Assembly (NCBI GenBank): GCA_960531495.1
Contig: OY482846.1
Coordinates: 36,625,565-36,689,564, forward strand
Reading direction: 5' to 3'
Source: Zeus faber
Taxonomy: Eukaryota; Chordata; Actinopteri; Zeiformes; Zeidae
DNA: 64,000 bases
This document shows, one piece after another, positions 1 through 12,873 of this stretch. A program made the translations under genes and the position numbers. A model generated the notes under the pieces. That model worked only from the letters and a program-made list of their open reading frames with translations, made no database searches and had not been told where the DNA came from. Position 1 is the first letter of the stretch. Every line of letters starts with the position of its first letter.

Positions 1-44
<44 letters not shown>
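1..44. repeat. (GTCT)n microsatellite
   Basis: A perfect tetranucleotide run at the left edge of the window, ending in GTCTATCTA. It continues outside the window. Confidence 0.95.
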
Positions 45-45
<1 letters not shown>

Positions 46-1611
46 ACAGTTTCAGAAATGATGTTACTCATTCACAGGCACCATCTTGATTGTTCCCCAT
101 CCCCTTTAATATTCAAACTGAAGCTGTGGACAAGGCAGACTGACTGTTGGAGCATTATTGCCCTGACCAATGCTTCTCAAAAACCTTAACCATCAGTTAA
201 GAAAGAAAATGCTTTTTTTGAAAAGCCTCTAGTTTGACATGAGATGGGGAACATATTAACATGACACTCATGTGATAGGCCAATTATGTTGACAGAAGTA
301 ACAGAGCATGTCGTCTGACGAGCCAAAGAAAATTTCAAAACCAGGATTTTGTATCCCGTCGTTGACATTTGTTGGCTGTCAACTTCATTTATCATTCGTT
401 CCTCTCCATTAATTTCTCCATTCCCTGTCACTTTTTCCATATTGCCTAATGACAAAACCATTTATGTAGCCATACAATTCCTATTGATACACAGCCAGTA
501 TATGCAAGTTGAATCATTAAAAACAATACAGTCTGTTCTTTTCAGGCTACCTGTTTCACGTTACATCTTTACATCCAAGCGTAATCATGTTGCACTGAAA
601 GGAGAGGCTGGTCGCAGCCCTGTCTTTAATCTTTTATTTTTCAGTGTTTGATTCACTCTCTAATTACTTTTTGGCTACATCTGACGTAAAGTGGAGAGAG
701 CCTAGAAACAGGATGTCGTGCCACTTCTTACTCGCAACCTGCTGTGGCCAACGTTACAAACTGGGTGTACTGCAGCGATTGCAAAAAGTAGTTTTAAATC
801 AAATGTTACAGTTACAGTATAACTGTCTGTGTTCAAGAACATGCAAAAAAAATACACGCAAAGGCATGTGGGACTTGTGTTTTTGAAAAGTAGAACCTAT
901 GCCTTTGCCCCATTGCACTGCTAAGCTACTGCTAAGCACAGTGAGAAGCTGCAGCAGAGTGGTACATTTCTCAATAATAAAGCCTTCAGAGCCGTATAAA
1001 TGATAAGGACCGGGTTGAAAAATAGCAGCAAAATTTTAAATATCCTTTAAAACGGAAGAACTACACCTGAATTGGCCTTAAACTCTGAAGAGAACGTCCA
1101 TCATCGTTATAATGTTTTAATGCCAGGATAATGCTTGGGCCTGTGCAACATGCATATGTGTGGCGTTAGTGACACTGTTGACATAAATTGTACATCAATG
1201 TGAAATTGCTGTGAAATATTCATTGACCTCTGGGTGCGAGCAGTTTAGATCGTCTTCCAGGCTGGAAAGGCGTGCGAAGCGAGGCAGCACACACGCACGC
1301 ACGCACGCACACAGCAACATTATTGAATCAGTTTCAGGTTTCTTACCAAGGTGTGCATATGTATGTATGTAGGCGAGATTGCAAATTACAAAATTACACC
1401 TGTTTGGTGCAACTGAGTTGGTCTCCACCAAAACCCAAGTAGAATGAATGTACAGTACGACAAGTCCTTCAAAATCCCAAATAAATTCAATGGCATTCAA
1501 ATCAAAGCAATTTGGCAGACAAGTGAAATTAAGAGTCAACACAGCAGGTATTCCATTATTTATGCATTATTTATAAAGCCGTTTTTAAATATACAGTATA
1601 TAGAGTATATA
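45..1611. other. intergenic stretch, nothing recognised
   Basis: Short open frames only, without family motifs or splice structure. There is a small (ACGC)n-like run near 1290-1310. It lies downstream of gabrg3. Confidence 0.5.
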
Positions 1612-2522
1612 TACACCGATCAGCCACAACATTAAAACCAGTGACAGGTGAATTGAATAACATTGATCATCTCATTCCAATGGCACCTGTCAAGAGTTGG
1701 GATATATTAGGCAGCAAGTGTCAGTTGTTGAAGCTGATGTGTTGGAAGCAGGAAAAATGGGCAAGCGTAAAGATCTGAGCCACTTTGACAAGGACCAAAT
1801 TGTGATGGCTAGACGACTGGGTCAGAGCATCTCGAAAACGTCAGGTCTTGTGGGGTGTTCCCAGAATGCAGTGGTAAGTACCTACCAAAAATGTTACAAG
1901 GAGGGACAACTGATGAACCAGCGACAGGGTTATGGGGGGGACACAAGGCTCACTGATGCACATGGGAAGCCGAAGTCTAGCCCCTAGACCAGTCTAGACC
2001 GAAGTCTAGCCCCTCTGGTCTGATCCCACAGAAGAGCTACTGTAAAACAAAGTTTGAAAAAGTTAATGCATCTAAGATAGAAAGGTGTCAGAACACACAG
2101 TGCATCACAGCTTGCTGAGTTTGGGGCTGCGTAGCTGCAGACTGGTCATAGTGCCCACGCTGACCTCTGTCCACCGCCAAATGCGCGTACAATGGTCAGA
2201 TGAGCGTCAGAACTGGACCATGGAGCAATGGAAGAAGGTGGTCTGGTCTGATGAATCACATTTTCTTCTACATCATGTGGATGGTCGGGATTAGGGTGCA
2301 ATCCAATCGAGCATCTGTGGGATTTGCTGGAACAACAAGGCCGATCCATGGAGACCCCACCTCACAACTTCCAGGATTTAAAGGATCTGCTGCTAACGTC
2401 TTGGTGCCAGATACCACAGGACACCTTCAGAGGTCTTGTGGAGTCTGTGGAGCTGTTTTGGCGGCACAAGGGGGACCTACACAATGTTAGTGGTTATTAG
2501 TGGTGGTTTTAATGTTGGCTAT
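1612..2522 (+). mobile_element. Tc1/mariner-like transposon remnant, copy A
   Basis: Left terminus near CACCGATCAGCCACAACATT and right terminus ending GGTTTTAATGTTGGCTA, an imperfect inverted pair. Inside, the frame from 1757 reads [20 protein letters not shown], the N-terminal helix-turn-helix of fish Tc1-like transposases. Near 2234-2294 KVVWSDESHFLLHHVDGR marks the catalytic-domain strand with the second Asp. The element is about 0.9 kb and the frame is broken by deletions, so it is dead. The tail from 2340 reads as the shared 3' part of the family, also seen in copy B. Confidence 0.85.
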
Positions 2523-5500
2523 GAAAGATTATGATTCAAATTAGAATTATAATACATAAAACAAATTGTTATTATTACTATTACAAAAAATATGATTATG
2601 TTAGAATGAGTCAATTAAATTCACATGTTATTACATGAATATATTGCATTGAAACGTCATTAATAATGTGATTCTTTGCGTACATGATAATGAAATGACT
2701 TTTCTTTCCCTGAAATATTGTTTTATTAGAAAAAAAACAGTGGGAGACAAGAACGCTCGTCTCCACAGTTCTAATCATATGATCTTGGTTGCGCCCCGCC
2801 GCTCTCCTCTATTATCTTCTCTTTCTCGCCCGGAGCCTCGCTCCGTTTTTTTGTGCTTGTCGGTAGCAGTGGCTCCGTCTTAATTTAAATTTTTTTATTT
2901 TTTCTCATGTTGGGACCACAGTGAAAAGCAGGTTATACGTCTCTAAAGCTCAACCCTCAAGAGAAAGATTTGGAAAATCCGGGTTCAGAAAGAAAAAATT
3001 CTACTCCCGGATTCAGAGTCAACCCATGGCTGGATCAGCGCAGGGTTGGAGCAAAACCATGCACCCGCATTTGTCCGTCTTTGCCCTACCCTCGCATTTG
3101 CTTCATTGAATTTGACTTTGGCTTTTAAAATCTGGTCCATAAATTTCACTGGCCAATTAATCCTATATCTGGACAGAGAAATTAAGTTTACAGCCGGTGA
3201 AAAGGTAAGAAATCTTTGCCCTTTCACAGGCGTCGCCGACTAGCCTACACAAGCCAAACTCAAACACATTCCTGGTTTAATTGGATTTCTCTCTCTGTAC
3301 CATCTGTGAGCAGGCTTGCGAGCAGATTCTTTGAATAAAGTTCCCGTTGAGCGGCCACCGTTCCGTTCCGTTCCATTCCATTCAATTCCGCTCGTTTGTC
3401 TCTCTCTCTCTCTCTCTCTGACTTCAAACTAGGTCAGCAAACTCGGGGTAAAGCGCTGATGTGCCCGTGCATCTGTCACCGGATATTAGTCGTATCAATG
3501 CTGTTTGCTGCCGGTGCCTGCCCGGAGCTGATTGTAACCCATATTATGTGGTAGGCCTGCCTGTTGATAGCATATTTCGAATAAGATCCATGGAATCAAT
3601 GCTGGTGGAAGAAAGTGAAATCAAAAAGCGCCCTCCGTATTTTGACCCTACACCACACCCACCACGGGCCTAAATCATGTTCACGCAGCTGGCCCCACAG
3701 CCATACAGGTTTTGACTGTGAAATTAGCGTCAAACGCTCATTACGTAAAGGACATTGTCTGTTACCCAACTGTGTTGCAGGGAAGGCCTACTCTTCCCCA
3801 CAAGTGCCAGAGGTATCATGACTTTGTCTTTCAGTTGTGGTGGAACAATGTCTTTAATATAGTGTAAAAGGTGTCTTGTAGAAATGCATTTGGGGTTGGG
3901 ATGATGAACGCCAAGGGTTTGTAGGTCTCAAGGGTTCAGCATCTAAAAGAGCCATGGACCCAAGAAGAAGCAAATTATCTTTTGTGGGGTTTTACACTTT
4001 CTTAGCGGTTCTCAACTGGCCTGGCGTCAGGATCCATATTTGCCCTCGGTCATGAAGTCACTACGCGAACATAATTTGAGATGAGACCCTTTGAATTGAT
4101 TTCATAAAAATAATACTACAGTCATACACAGGCATGGCTTTGACCGACAACAAGAGCTGTATGACGGTGTAACCTGTGAGACGTCCGTGATACGAGGTTG
4201 TGATGGCGCCGTTGAAATCTATGTTTCAAAATAAAAGCGCAGCTTCCTACATTCCGTCCCAATATATACATACTGTACATATACATTTCTTTTTCTGAAT
4301 GAATGGGACTAGCCCGTGGTCCACTCAAAATGGACCCATGACCCAGTTTTGGACTGTGACCCACCAGTTCAAAACCACCGCTCTAAACTAAAGATCGGTG
4401 GACCGATTTGGGTCTATTTTTGGATTTCTATGCATCAACGCAAAAGTGTGTGTCATTAGTGTGTAGTGTGTCAAAAGTTAAATAGTGTTAAATCGTTTTT
4501 AAATATAACTTCTAGTCTTCAATGGACGAATGGTCCCAATGGAAGACTGGCCTTATTCGCACCACTGACGTTTCCAAAACACATCACTTCATCGATTGTC
4601 CGCAGAGCGTAGTGTGTCAGTAAAAGCGATATCAAACTAGCTCTGTTTTTTATTAGTTACTCAACTGAGATCAAAAACCACTCCAGAGGTAACGTCAGAT
4701 TGGACAACCAGGAGATGACCATTTCACAAGGAAATCCCTTCAAGCCTGGGCCTCGCTGCAATCACAACCGGATCCACCACAATGCAAGATTGCGACGAAC
4801 AGAAGTAATTACAATTGTCAACGGCGGAGAGAATGTGAATGGGTGTGATTCGTTCCCTGGAGTGGGCTCTCAGGTGTCATCACAGACACCGTGTTTGATG
4901 TTGTCCCACGATGGCAGGTTCAGCGCTCAAAGACGAGTTCAAGTGGATTCATCATTTGCCGCGTGACTTCGCTGCGAGCACTGCGCAAAACAAGGCCACT
5001 GTCAGTTGAATGATTTCCATAAAGAAATTGCGTTGTTTTTAAACTCTTTTATTAAAGTATTTCAACAGACTAGGACACTTATAAAGTGTAGTATAAATAT
5101 CAGTTTAGAGAGGTGAGGATGAGTTTTACGTTTTTTTTCTGCACGGGCCAACTTCTGTTCCATACAAGTTCAGTCAGTTCCTTAAGGACTGAGATGGTGA
5201 TTCAAATTAGATAGATATTGTTTATAAATTTTAGATAGGTAGGTAGGCAGATAGGTAGATTGGTATGTGGGTTTGTCGGTAGACTGATGGGTTGGTTGGT
5301 AGATAGATAGATGATAGATAGATAGATCGATTTCTGTATTGTCTTAAGAAAGTTGGTTCACTGAGGTAATGTACAGGCTATCTATTGAGATTTCATAGCC
5401 CATAGGGCAGCAGCCTGTTTACCTCCTTTCTGGCATAACTAGAGGCAGCTTAATTTGCAAGTAGAAAAAATAAAATAAAAACCTCTGGACAGGACACAAA

Positions 5501-5640
5501 TTGTCTCGGGGCCAGATGAATATGCAGAGTCCCTAAATATAAATTCATTTATGCTGCTTGAACTGACTGAACTGGAAAACAGATATATTGTGGCCTTGCT
5601 ACTGGCCTAACATACATTCCATATATCTATATGTATATAT
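2523..5640. other. intergenic stretch with low-complexity patches
   Basis: No gene recognised. It contains a pentanucleotide TTCCG run with a (TC)n tract at 3360-3420 and GATA/GGTA-type repeats at 5212-5335. Near 2965-2990, GGAAAATCCGGGTTCAGAAA resembles the terminus of the MITE at 34622. Confidence 0.5.
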
Positions 5641-5643
5641 GTA

Positions 5644-5649
<6 letters not shown>

Positions 5650-5711
<62 letters not shown>
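5650..5711. repeat. (AT)n microsatellite
   Basis: About 30 AT dinucleotides in a perfect run. Confidence 0.95.
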
Positions 5712-5713
<2 letters not shown>

Positions 5714-6378
5714 AAACTGTATGAAAATAGAAACCTTAATTAAGTACATCTTACATAAAAAGCCTTTATCTAAACATCCATACAAATACTGGGAGAAAAG
5801 AAGGGAAAAAACCCAAATAACGATTAAAGAATAGTGCTGATTGGGGAGTGGAGGGTGGGTCATTGTTCTACGAAGCCATACAACTGCAGAAACACCATAA
5901 AATAGTAGAATCAGAATCAAAGGCCCTTTCCACCCCGTCCGACCTAATTTCTCTTTGAACCTGCGTGTGTGTGTGCCATCAATGTGTGCCAAATAAAATA
6001 AAAACCATCGACCATTCATTTGTCATCGCCACTCTGTGCACGTGGCGGTATCATGTAGGATGGATGTTGCAGCACCTGCGAGTGTCTCTACGCTGCAGCT
6101 CTATAGGGAGTTCGCCTACCTTCGCAGGACGTCAGAATAATTTTTTTTTTTACATAAAAACCATATCTTTCCATCTTTGATCGGCGATCAACAAAGGACT
6201 CCCAATTTTTTTATTTTGCTCCGGTACAAACATTTTTCTTAGATGTGGGATAGAATGGATGTAATGCTAAATAAATAGATTATATGTTTGTACAGTGGTA
6301 TGTACTTATGCTAGGCACTGCAGTGGTATTCAAACGTTGTTTTACAGAAGACCGCCCCTTGACTTGAAAGAAAAAGAA

Positions 6379-6412
6379 TGTATATATATATATATATATA
6401 TATACATATACA

Positions 6413-6447
<35 letters not shown>
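6379..6447. repeat. (TA)n microsatellite, interrupted
   Basis: Two TA runs separated by a short CATATACAG interruption. Confidence 0.95.
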
Positions 6448-6449
<2 letters not shown>

Positions 6450-7855
6450 GTTCCATATGAACAACGAAGAAACTATTCTCCTTTCAGATTACGAAACTTT
6501 AATTACATGCATTTCATCAAATTTCATTACGGTCACGCCTAATTAGTGCACAAAAGTGAAGGCTTTAATGTACGTTAATATTCTAATTTATATATAATGA
6601 AATACATAAATCTTTCGGTTTCTCCTGCCCCACTGCAATTCCTTTGCATCCCACGAGGGGGGCAAAATAATTGCCCAACAGGAATTGCCTTACAGTTTGA
6701 ATATCACTGCTATACACTATATGTGCTGGAGTGAACATAAAAAATTGTGGCTCAGAATTTGGGACCAAGGCATTAGTGGACGCACTGCCCAGCAGGTGAT
6801 CATTTTAAGAGACGTTCAACTTTGGCATAGCATGTGTTTGTATTAATGTAGTCCATATTATAATTTATTTATTATGTGTATAAGAAATACTCTATTAAAG
6901 GAATAAAATAATGAAATACAGTCACATCTTGGCATATTAAGCGCACCGCCCCCTTCAGAGAATGTTACAGTCATGTTGGCCCTGTAAAGCAGATGTACAA
7001 ACTGAACAAACTTCATCATATATACGACAGCCTGCAACTATACTCTCTACTTAACAATTAACAACTGATGTGCGAGCTAAATGCACTCGCTGTGAACACG
7101 GCAAAATTTCATTTTTTTAATAAGAAGAACAAACCATTGTTAATTATTCCTTACAAAACGGAACTAATTCTAGCGTAACTAAAACTAACACACCGGAAAA
7201 TGAACGGCGAGTCAGAAAACCCAGAGAATTGGGGGTTGGTGTCTCGTCAAGGAACAGAAGAGTTCGGCGAATGGTGGTGTGATGGATGAGGTAATAAAGA
7301 TCACAGGGAAGGACCTCTGATAGTGGCGTCTCTCGATGTTGCACCCTGTCTGAAGAAGGCACTGTGGATGCTTCCGCCACCTTGTGAACCTAGATCCAAG
7401 CAACGCCATGCTACTCCCGAGTTGTCTTTTTGTTGGTTTTTTTTTGACTCATAGCCAACCCCTGTTGCTTGGTTTCTGCAAGTCACAGACAAAACCCAAT
7501 TGACCCATTGGCCCGAAAAGCTTCTGGCCAGCTACGTTCGCCGGCAAGTGTCCATCTTGATTTGTCTGTTCTGTGATCAGGGCTCTTTTCCAAAAGGCCG
7601 TGGTGGTATTGCCGTGGTGGTAGACCATGGCAATACTCGTGACCAGAACAATGCTGCATTTAACCTTTTAATGTCCCAACGGTCTAGAAGCGGGGACCCT
7701 GCCACCTGTCCACTGAGCTGACCCACATCAAACCCTCCAAGCTTGGCTTTGACGTCTTGTTGTTTAGCCCAAAGAAAAGAAGGTGGTGGGGGACCACGTG
7801 TTGGGACGTGGTCATGTGGACTCCCTTGTCCGGTACAAGTCGACTACCCCCTCTA
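6448..7855. other. probable gabrg3 3' UTR and flank
   Basis: The part adjoining 7856 should be 3' UTR by position. Nothing coding is recognised. The UTR end is not defined. Confidence 0.5.
6864..6873 (-). terminator. candidate gabrg3 polyadenylation signals
   Basis: Two overlapping AATAAA hexamers on the minus strand, about 0.98 kb past the stop codon. They are plausible for a 3' UTR of about 1 kb, but the region is AT-rich and other hexamers could be used. No cDNA evidence is visible. Confidence 0.25.
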
Positions 7856-8137
7856 CTAGAGGTAGAGGTAGCTGACCCAGTAGACGATGTTGAAGAGCAG
7901 GAAGGAGGTGGGGAAGAAGACCCGGGAGTAGGAATCAAGCTCGCGGATGTTGACGTGGATCCGCCCTTTCCTCCAACCGCCGTCCTTGCACTCCTCATAG
8001 CAGCAGAAGAAGCTCTTGCAGTCTTTGCCGTCCAGGCACTCGTACAGGCAATTGTCGTCGTAGTCATGCCAGAGGAGTGAGTTGCCCATGGGAACCGCTG
8101 ACCTCGGGGCACGGCCCATGTTGAAGCCCGAGTAGGC
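7856..8137 (-). CDS. gabrg3: gabrg3 last coding exon: cytoplasmic loop end, TM4, stop
   Basis: 282 bp, 93 codons plus TAG (followed by a second TAG). The acceptor is CCCACCCTATGTAG|GCC after a strong pyrimidine tract; the in-frame TAG just upstream fixes the exon start. It encodes [11 protein letters not shown], a variable stretch, then [45 protein letters not shown] and the TM4 end VYWVSYLYL. The Cys cluster in the loop is of the kind palmitoylated in gamma subunits (family knowledge). Phase 0 joins directly to exon 8. Human gamma-3 has about 14 more residues before the equivalent of AYSGFN, so a small exon in 8138-10436 may have been missed. Confidence 0.95.
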   Translation of the reverse strand, partial: AYSGFNMGRAPRSAVPMGNSLLWHDYDDNCLYECLDGKDCKSFFCCYEECKDGGWRKGRIHVNIRELDSYSRVFFPTSFLLFNIVYWVSYLYL

Positions 8138-10436
8138 CTACATAGGGTGGGCAAAAGAGACAAAAGTGAGAGAGATATGAGGGTGAGCATACCAAGACAA
8201 GGGTTATACCCCACTTGAGATCTTTCCGGATCTAGTTTTTCGCAACTGGTAAGGCCAAACCCCAAATCTGGGTTGTAGGTCCATTTGGAGAGGTCAGCTG
8301 GTTTCTATGTCCACTTCTTTAAAAATATATAACCAAAATCTATACTCCAAATAGATCCAAATACAGCATACACAATTCCAAATATCCTTTCCTTTCCTGT
8401 CATGACCTCATATCATGAACTTCCTATCGTACAGCATCGTGGATCGCTGCACTATTCATTGTGTGAAATAGACTAGAAGGATTCAAATCTTACGTCCCGT
8501 TTGGGTCGTAACTAAGGACAAATGCGCATCCTGAGGCCGGAACAACTGAGAACCACTCAGCTGTGGCCATGGATACCGATGCAATGTGAGTTTTCCTGTC
8601 TGATTAGATATGCAGCCATTGATTTACAAAACAAAACAAAACAAAACCAAAAAAACATTGCGGCACAGTTTCAATTGAGGAATGTCTTACTCCCCCACTC
8701 CCCCGCTAGTTCCCCCTCTGGCTTTCTTTTTTTACCCGTACAGTAGAAGGGGAAGAGTGGGAGGAGGAGGAGAATAGAGATAAGAGCGCATGAGCTGGCT
8801 GAGAGAGGGAAAGAAGAGAGCGAGAGAGAGCGAGAGAGAGAGAGCGAGAGAGAGAGAGAGAGAGAGATTTGTGATTGGGAGGGAGAGAAGTGACTGAGTG
8901 GGCGGCGCAGAGAATGGGACTGCACCAAGGCAGGGATGGAGGGGCGGAGGGGAAGACAGACCAGGCACGATACGGCATGTAGCCAGCAATGCGGGGGAGG
9001 GAAGCTGGAGTGAGAGATCTTAATTGTTCCGAGCCCAAAGCCGCAAAAAAAAAAAAAAAAAGCCTGTCTCGGGTGCTGAGCCCTGGGGGGACGCGCGCGA
9101 CAGTGTGGCATCGCACGCTGGCGGAAGATAATGGAACGCGAGGAGGGCAGGGGGGTGGAGGGCGAGGCGGAAAGACAGCAGTGGCAGCAGGTGACTCAGT
9201 CTAAGTGGATCCGCCATTAAAACCATGCTCGGCAGGTGGACGCCCACAGTCTGCCCACGCACGACATTAGACTTTCATACGGGGGGGGGGGGGGGGTCGG
9301 ACCACAAAGCTTTGCAACCAAATGGTCACTTGCAACTCGACGCACGTCCGAGGGGTAAAGACAGACCCAGGTCCGACCAAAACTCCTTAATGCGGTTTTT
9401 TTGAGACCGAGACACAGACACAGCGAGAGGTGTGGACTGCAACTTTAGTAAAAATTGCCTACTGTTCCGCAGCTGCCCTCCCATACGTTTGTCTCGTGAT
9501 CTTGTGTACAGGGGCGGCTGGGGTAAATGAGCTAACAGGACTAAGCCTTCCCCATATTTTTGAGAAAAAATATGAGTAATAAGTTTAAAATAAAATACCC
9601 TTGTACAGGTACAGTATATACTTGTACAGTATGTCCTCGTATTCCATGTCATTAACCACTTTGAAGACATAATTTATTTAAAAAAAGCATGAAAAAAAGA
9701 AAAACGCAGGGTGTGAGTAATGTCAGGTTGGGGCTGGAGGGTCTTATTCCTGACTCATCCCAAGCTTTGCATATCATTCTGCATATCAGCCTATCACAGT
9801 GTCGTGTGTTGCAGAAATTACAAAGTGACACGCCCCCTGCCCAATCTGTAATGCAGATTAATTTTAATAAGGCACTTCCATTGGTTGAATAAACAATGAA
9901 GTGTTGAGGAAGGTTCCGGCTCTACAGAGACAACAAGCTGGCAGGAAACACAGGTGTGCAGGGCATGGATTGCATGTTGTGGACACATGATAATTACATT
10001 GAAGTCTATTTCTCCAATTAGTTGAGCGGTTTTCAGTTTTCATCTCTTTGTTAGCTGGCTACCTGATCACCTGTCAGACTTACTGGTCTCAATTTACGTC
10101 AAAGACCATTTTGCACCGAACCCAAAGAGCATGGTTTGCCGTACTGTGTGGAGATGGAATCCTGGAAAGAGTGTTTTAGGGACAGACTTAGGCTCTGAAA
10201 TGTAATTCTGCAGTGTGAGTAATTGACAATGAGTAGACTTTTATTCAGGGCCCCCACCCAATTTCACCACCAGCCACCAGCTGGCTGTGTACCCGTGTAG
10301 CCGAAACCACCCGGGTCGGGCCTCACGTAGTGGAGTTTGGGTTGGGATTGGACCCGCAAAGACTTCCTAGTGTACCGTATGAGTGCACGGGCACTCACGG
10401 CCATTGTAAAAAATACAAAACGTGCAGGGGACTCAC
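8138..10436 (-). other. gabrg3 intron between exon 8 and the last exon
   Basis: A 2.3 kb intron. It contains an (AG)n tract at 8800-8870, an A-run at 9045-9061 and a G-run near 9281-9296. Frames over the AG tract are low-complexity artefacts. I looked for a small loop exon like the one expected from human gamma-3 and found no convincing one. Confidence 0.6.
8800..8870. repeat. (AG)n low-complexity tract
   Basis: GAGA-rich run with scattered GC. Inside the gabrg3 intron. Confidence 0.9.
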
Positions 10437-10633
10437 CATCCTGTGCATCCGGGGCGGCGGGCGGCGCACGCTATAGGAGCAGTAGTTGAGCATGGCGTAC
10501 TCGATCATTGCAGCGAAGACGAACAGGAAGCAGACGGTGACGAAGAGGTCCATGGCCGTCACGTAGGACACGCGGGGCAACGAGTTCCGGGCCACCGTGC
10601 TCAGCGTGGTCATGGTCAGCACCGTGGTGATGC
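10437..10633 (-). CDS. gabrg3: gabrg3 exon 8: TM2 pore, TM2-TM3 loop, TM3
   Basis: 197 bp. It encodes [18 protein letters not shown], the pore-lining TM2 with the conserved [10 protein letters not shown] core, then [18 protein letters not shown] and TM3 through EYAMLNY. The cytoplasmic start is [15 protein letters not shown]. The acceptor is CTCCCCAG|GCATC and the donor GGATG|GTGAGT. It ends in phase 0. The mammalian exon is about 206 bp, so the basic tail after TM3 is about three codons shorter. Confidence 0.95.
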
Positions 10634-11299
10634 CTGGGGAGGAGGGTTAGTATTTAGCTTCGTAGGCGTAGTCATAAGGAGACTGCGGAGGAGGAAGAGG
10701 AGGAGAAACGCAGCTCCCTCCCCGCCCACGTCGCTTTGCAACGAGTTCTCTGGCGCTCAAGGGAGGAACTGGGGCGAATCTGCAAGTGTAGATCCTCAGA
10801 CACTCAGAGTCTGATTCGGCTTCATAAATAAGACACGCTTTCTTGGCCCTGCATCAATCCCAGCGCTCCAGTCCTTTGTATCTCATCAGGGGTTGTAAAC
10901 ATTGTCTTTTATTTTATTTTATTTCATTTTTGGAGTGGTTACACAACAGCTGTTCTTAACCATTCTGGCTTATCTCCTTAAAAAAAAAAGTAAAAAAACG
11001 AACAAAGAAATGACCAACATTTGGCTATCTGTTTCTGAAGGGAAACCCACAAAAGGGGAATCTCTGGGACAGACGAACAACTGTGTCCAATTTTTGTTCT
11101 CGGATGTTTTTGTGGCCGGTTTTTTCCCCAAGTGTATTTATTGTATTTTGCGGCATTATTGTGGTGTCATACATCTGTATCCTAATTATCCAAATTATGC
11201 TTTCAAAATAGGCAGTAAGAGAGCTTATTCCCGACACAGAAATCTAAAAATGGAAGATGGACAATATTATTGGCACGCTTTTGGAAGTTGCAAGAAATA
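10634..11299 (-). other. start of the gabrg3 intron between exons 7 and 8
   Basis: No repeat or gene recognised apart from T-rich and A-rich patches at 10900-11000. Confidence 0.4.
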
Positions 11300-11860
<561 letters not shown>

Positions 11861-11863
11861 ACT

Positions 11864-11866
11864 ATC

Positions 11867-11965
<99 letters not shown>

Positions 11966-11967
11966 GC
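11864..11967. repeat. (TATC)n microsatellite
   Basis: About 25 perfect tetranucleotide units, directly after the Tc1 remnant end. Confidence 0.98.
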
Positions 11968-11984
11968 TAGAGGTGGTTAGGGTT

Positions 11985-12808
11985 AGTGTCGCAACATTTT
12001 TCGTAACGATATTATATCAATACACGGATGCCAAATATCGATATTTTATGAATTACAGATTTTGGTACTAGAATAATAAAACCAATTAAATTCAATCAAT
12101 CAATGAGTGTCGGTTCCGGTTTGTGTTTCCAATAAAAAAGGTTGGGGTGCGGCGGAGCTGGAATCAGCACCAGGAAGTCCTGAAGAAAAACCATCTTCTA
12201 CATCATGCGTATGCGACATAGGGACCCGCGGTCTTGGCCACGCCCTCTTTCCCGTTGGAGGATTTCTATTTGTTTGAGTTTCTCCCTTTTTTTCTTGTTG
12301 CTCTGTTCATTTACATACATAGGATCCATTACAGTTACGCAGCGAGGATCATTTTCATTACCAGCTACCCACTCCTTGTTTGTTGACGTATCAATAAACA
12401 TGTTCTACCCCTGGAAGAAAAAGGATGTTTTTTTTTCAATATTCACAACGCGGCTGGTGAAAATGGGTGGAAAAAGGGAAAACACTGTTGAGCTTGTCCC
12501 GACTTCTCCCTAACAAAGTGAATATTTTAACAATGGCACCGTTGGATGTAAACATAACACGTATTGGATGTGACGTCTCTGCACGAACCCATGTGCAAGT
12601 TCACATCATGACATCAGCGTTTTCAAGAAGACCGAAACTGAGAAAAAGGATGCCTTTTAAACTTTTTACTGCAGTCAGGTGAGAAAGAAATAAATAATAT
12701 ATCGCTAAATACATATTATTCTCATAAAGTATTGGGATATTAGCGTATCAGTACCCAAGTATCGCAATAGCATCGCATCGTGAGATCCCTGGCAATTCCC
12801 ACCCCTAC
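11985..12808. mobile_element. probable non-autonomous DNA transposon
   Basis: Both ends carry related inverted blocks rich in ATCGATATT-like sequence: left CGATATTATATCAATAC, right GTATTGGGATATTAGCG. The outer ends AGGGTTAG and CCACCCCTA are loosely inverted. No transposase is present. Boundaries are approximate. Confidence 0.4.
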
Positions 12809-12815
12809 TATCTAT

Positions 12816-12873
12816 CATCCATCCATCCATCTATCTATCTATCTATCTATCCCTCCCTCTCTCTCTCTCTCTA
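12816..12873. repeat. (ATCC)/(TATC)/(TC) microsatellite
   Basis: Compound simple repeat. Confidence 0.9.

Noticed and set aside
7757..8080. 107-codon plus-strand frame
   Set aside because: It is antisense to the last gabrg3 exon; the minus strand carries the conserved protein.
8671..9111. Ser/Leu-rich minus-strand frames of 136-146 codons
   Set aside because: They are translations of an (AG)n tract with flanking GC-rich sequence; compositional artefact.
10261..10390. Candidate small gabrg3 loop exon (minus strand, RPDPGG-like reading)
   Set aside because: No acceptor immediately upstream and similarity to the human loop is too weak.
10422..10814. 130-codon plus-strand frame
   Set aside because: It is antisense to gabrg3 exon 8 and its intron; no motif of its own.
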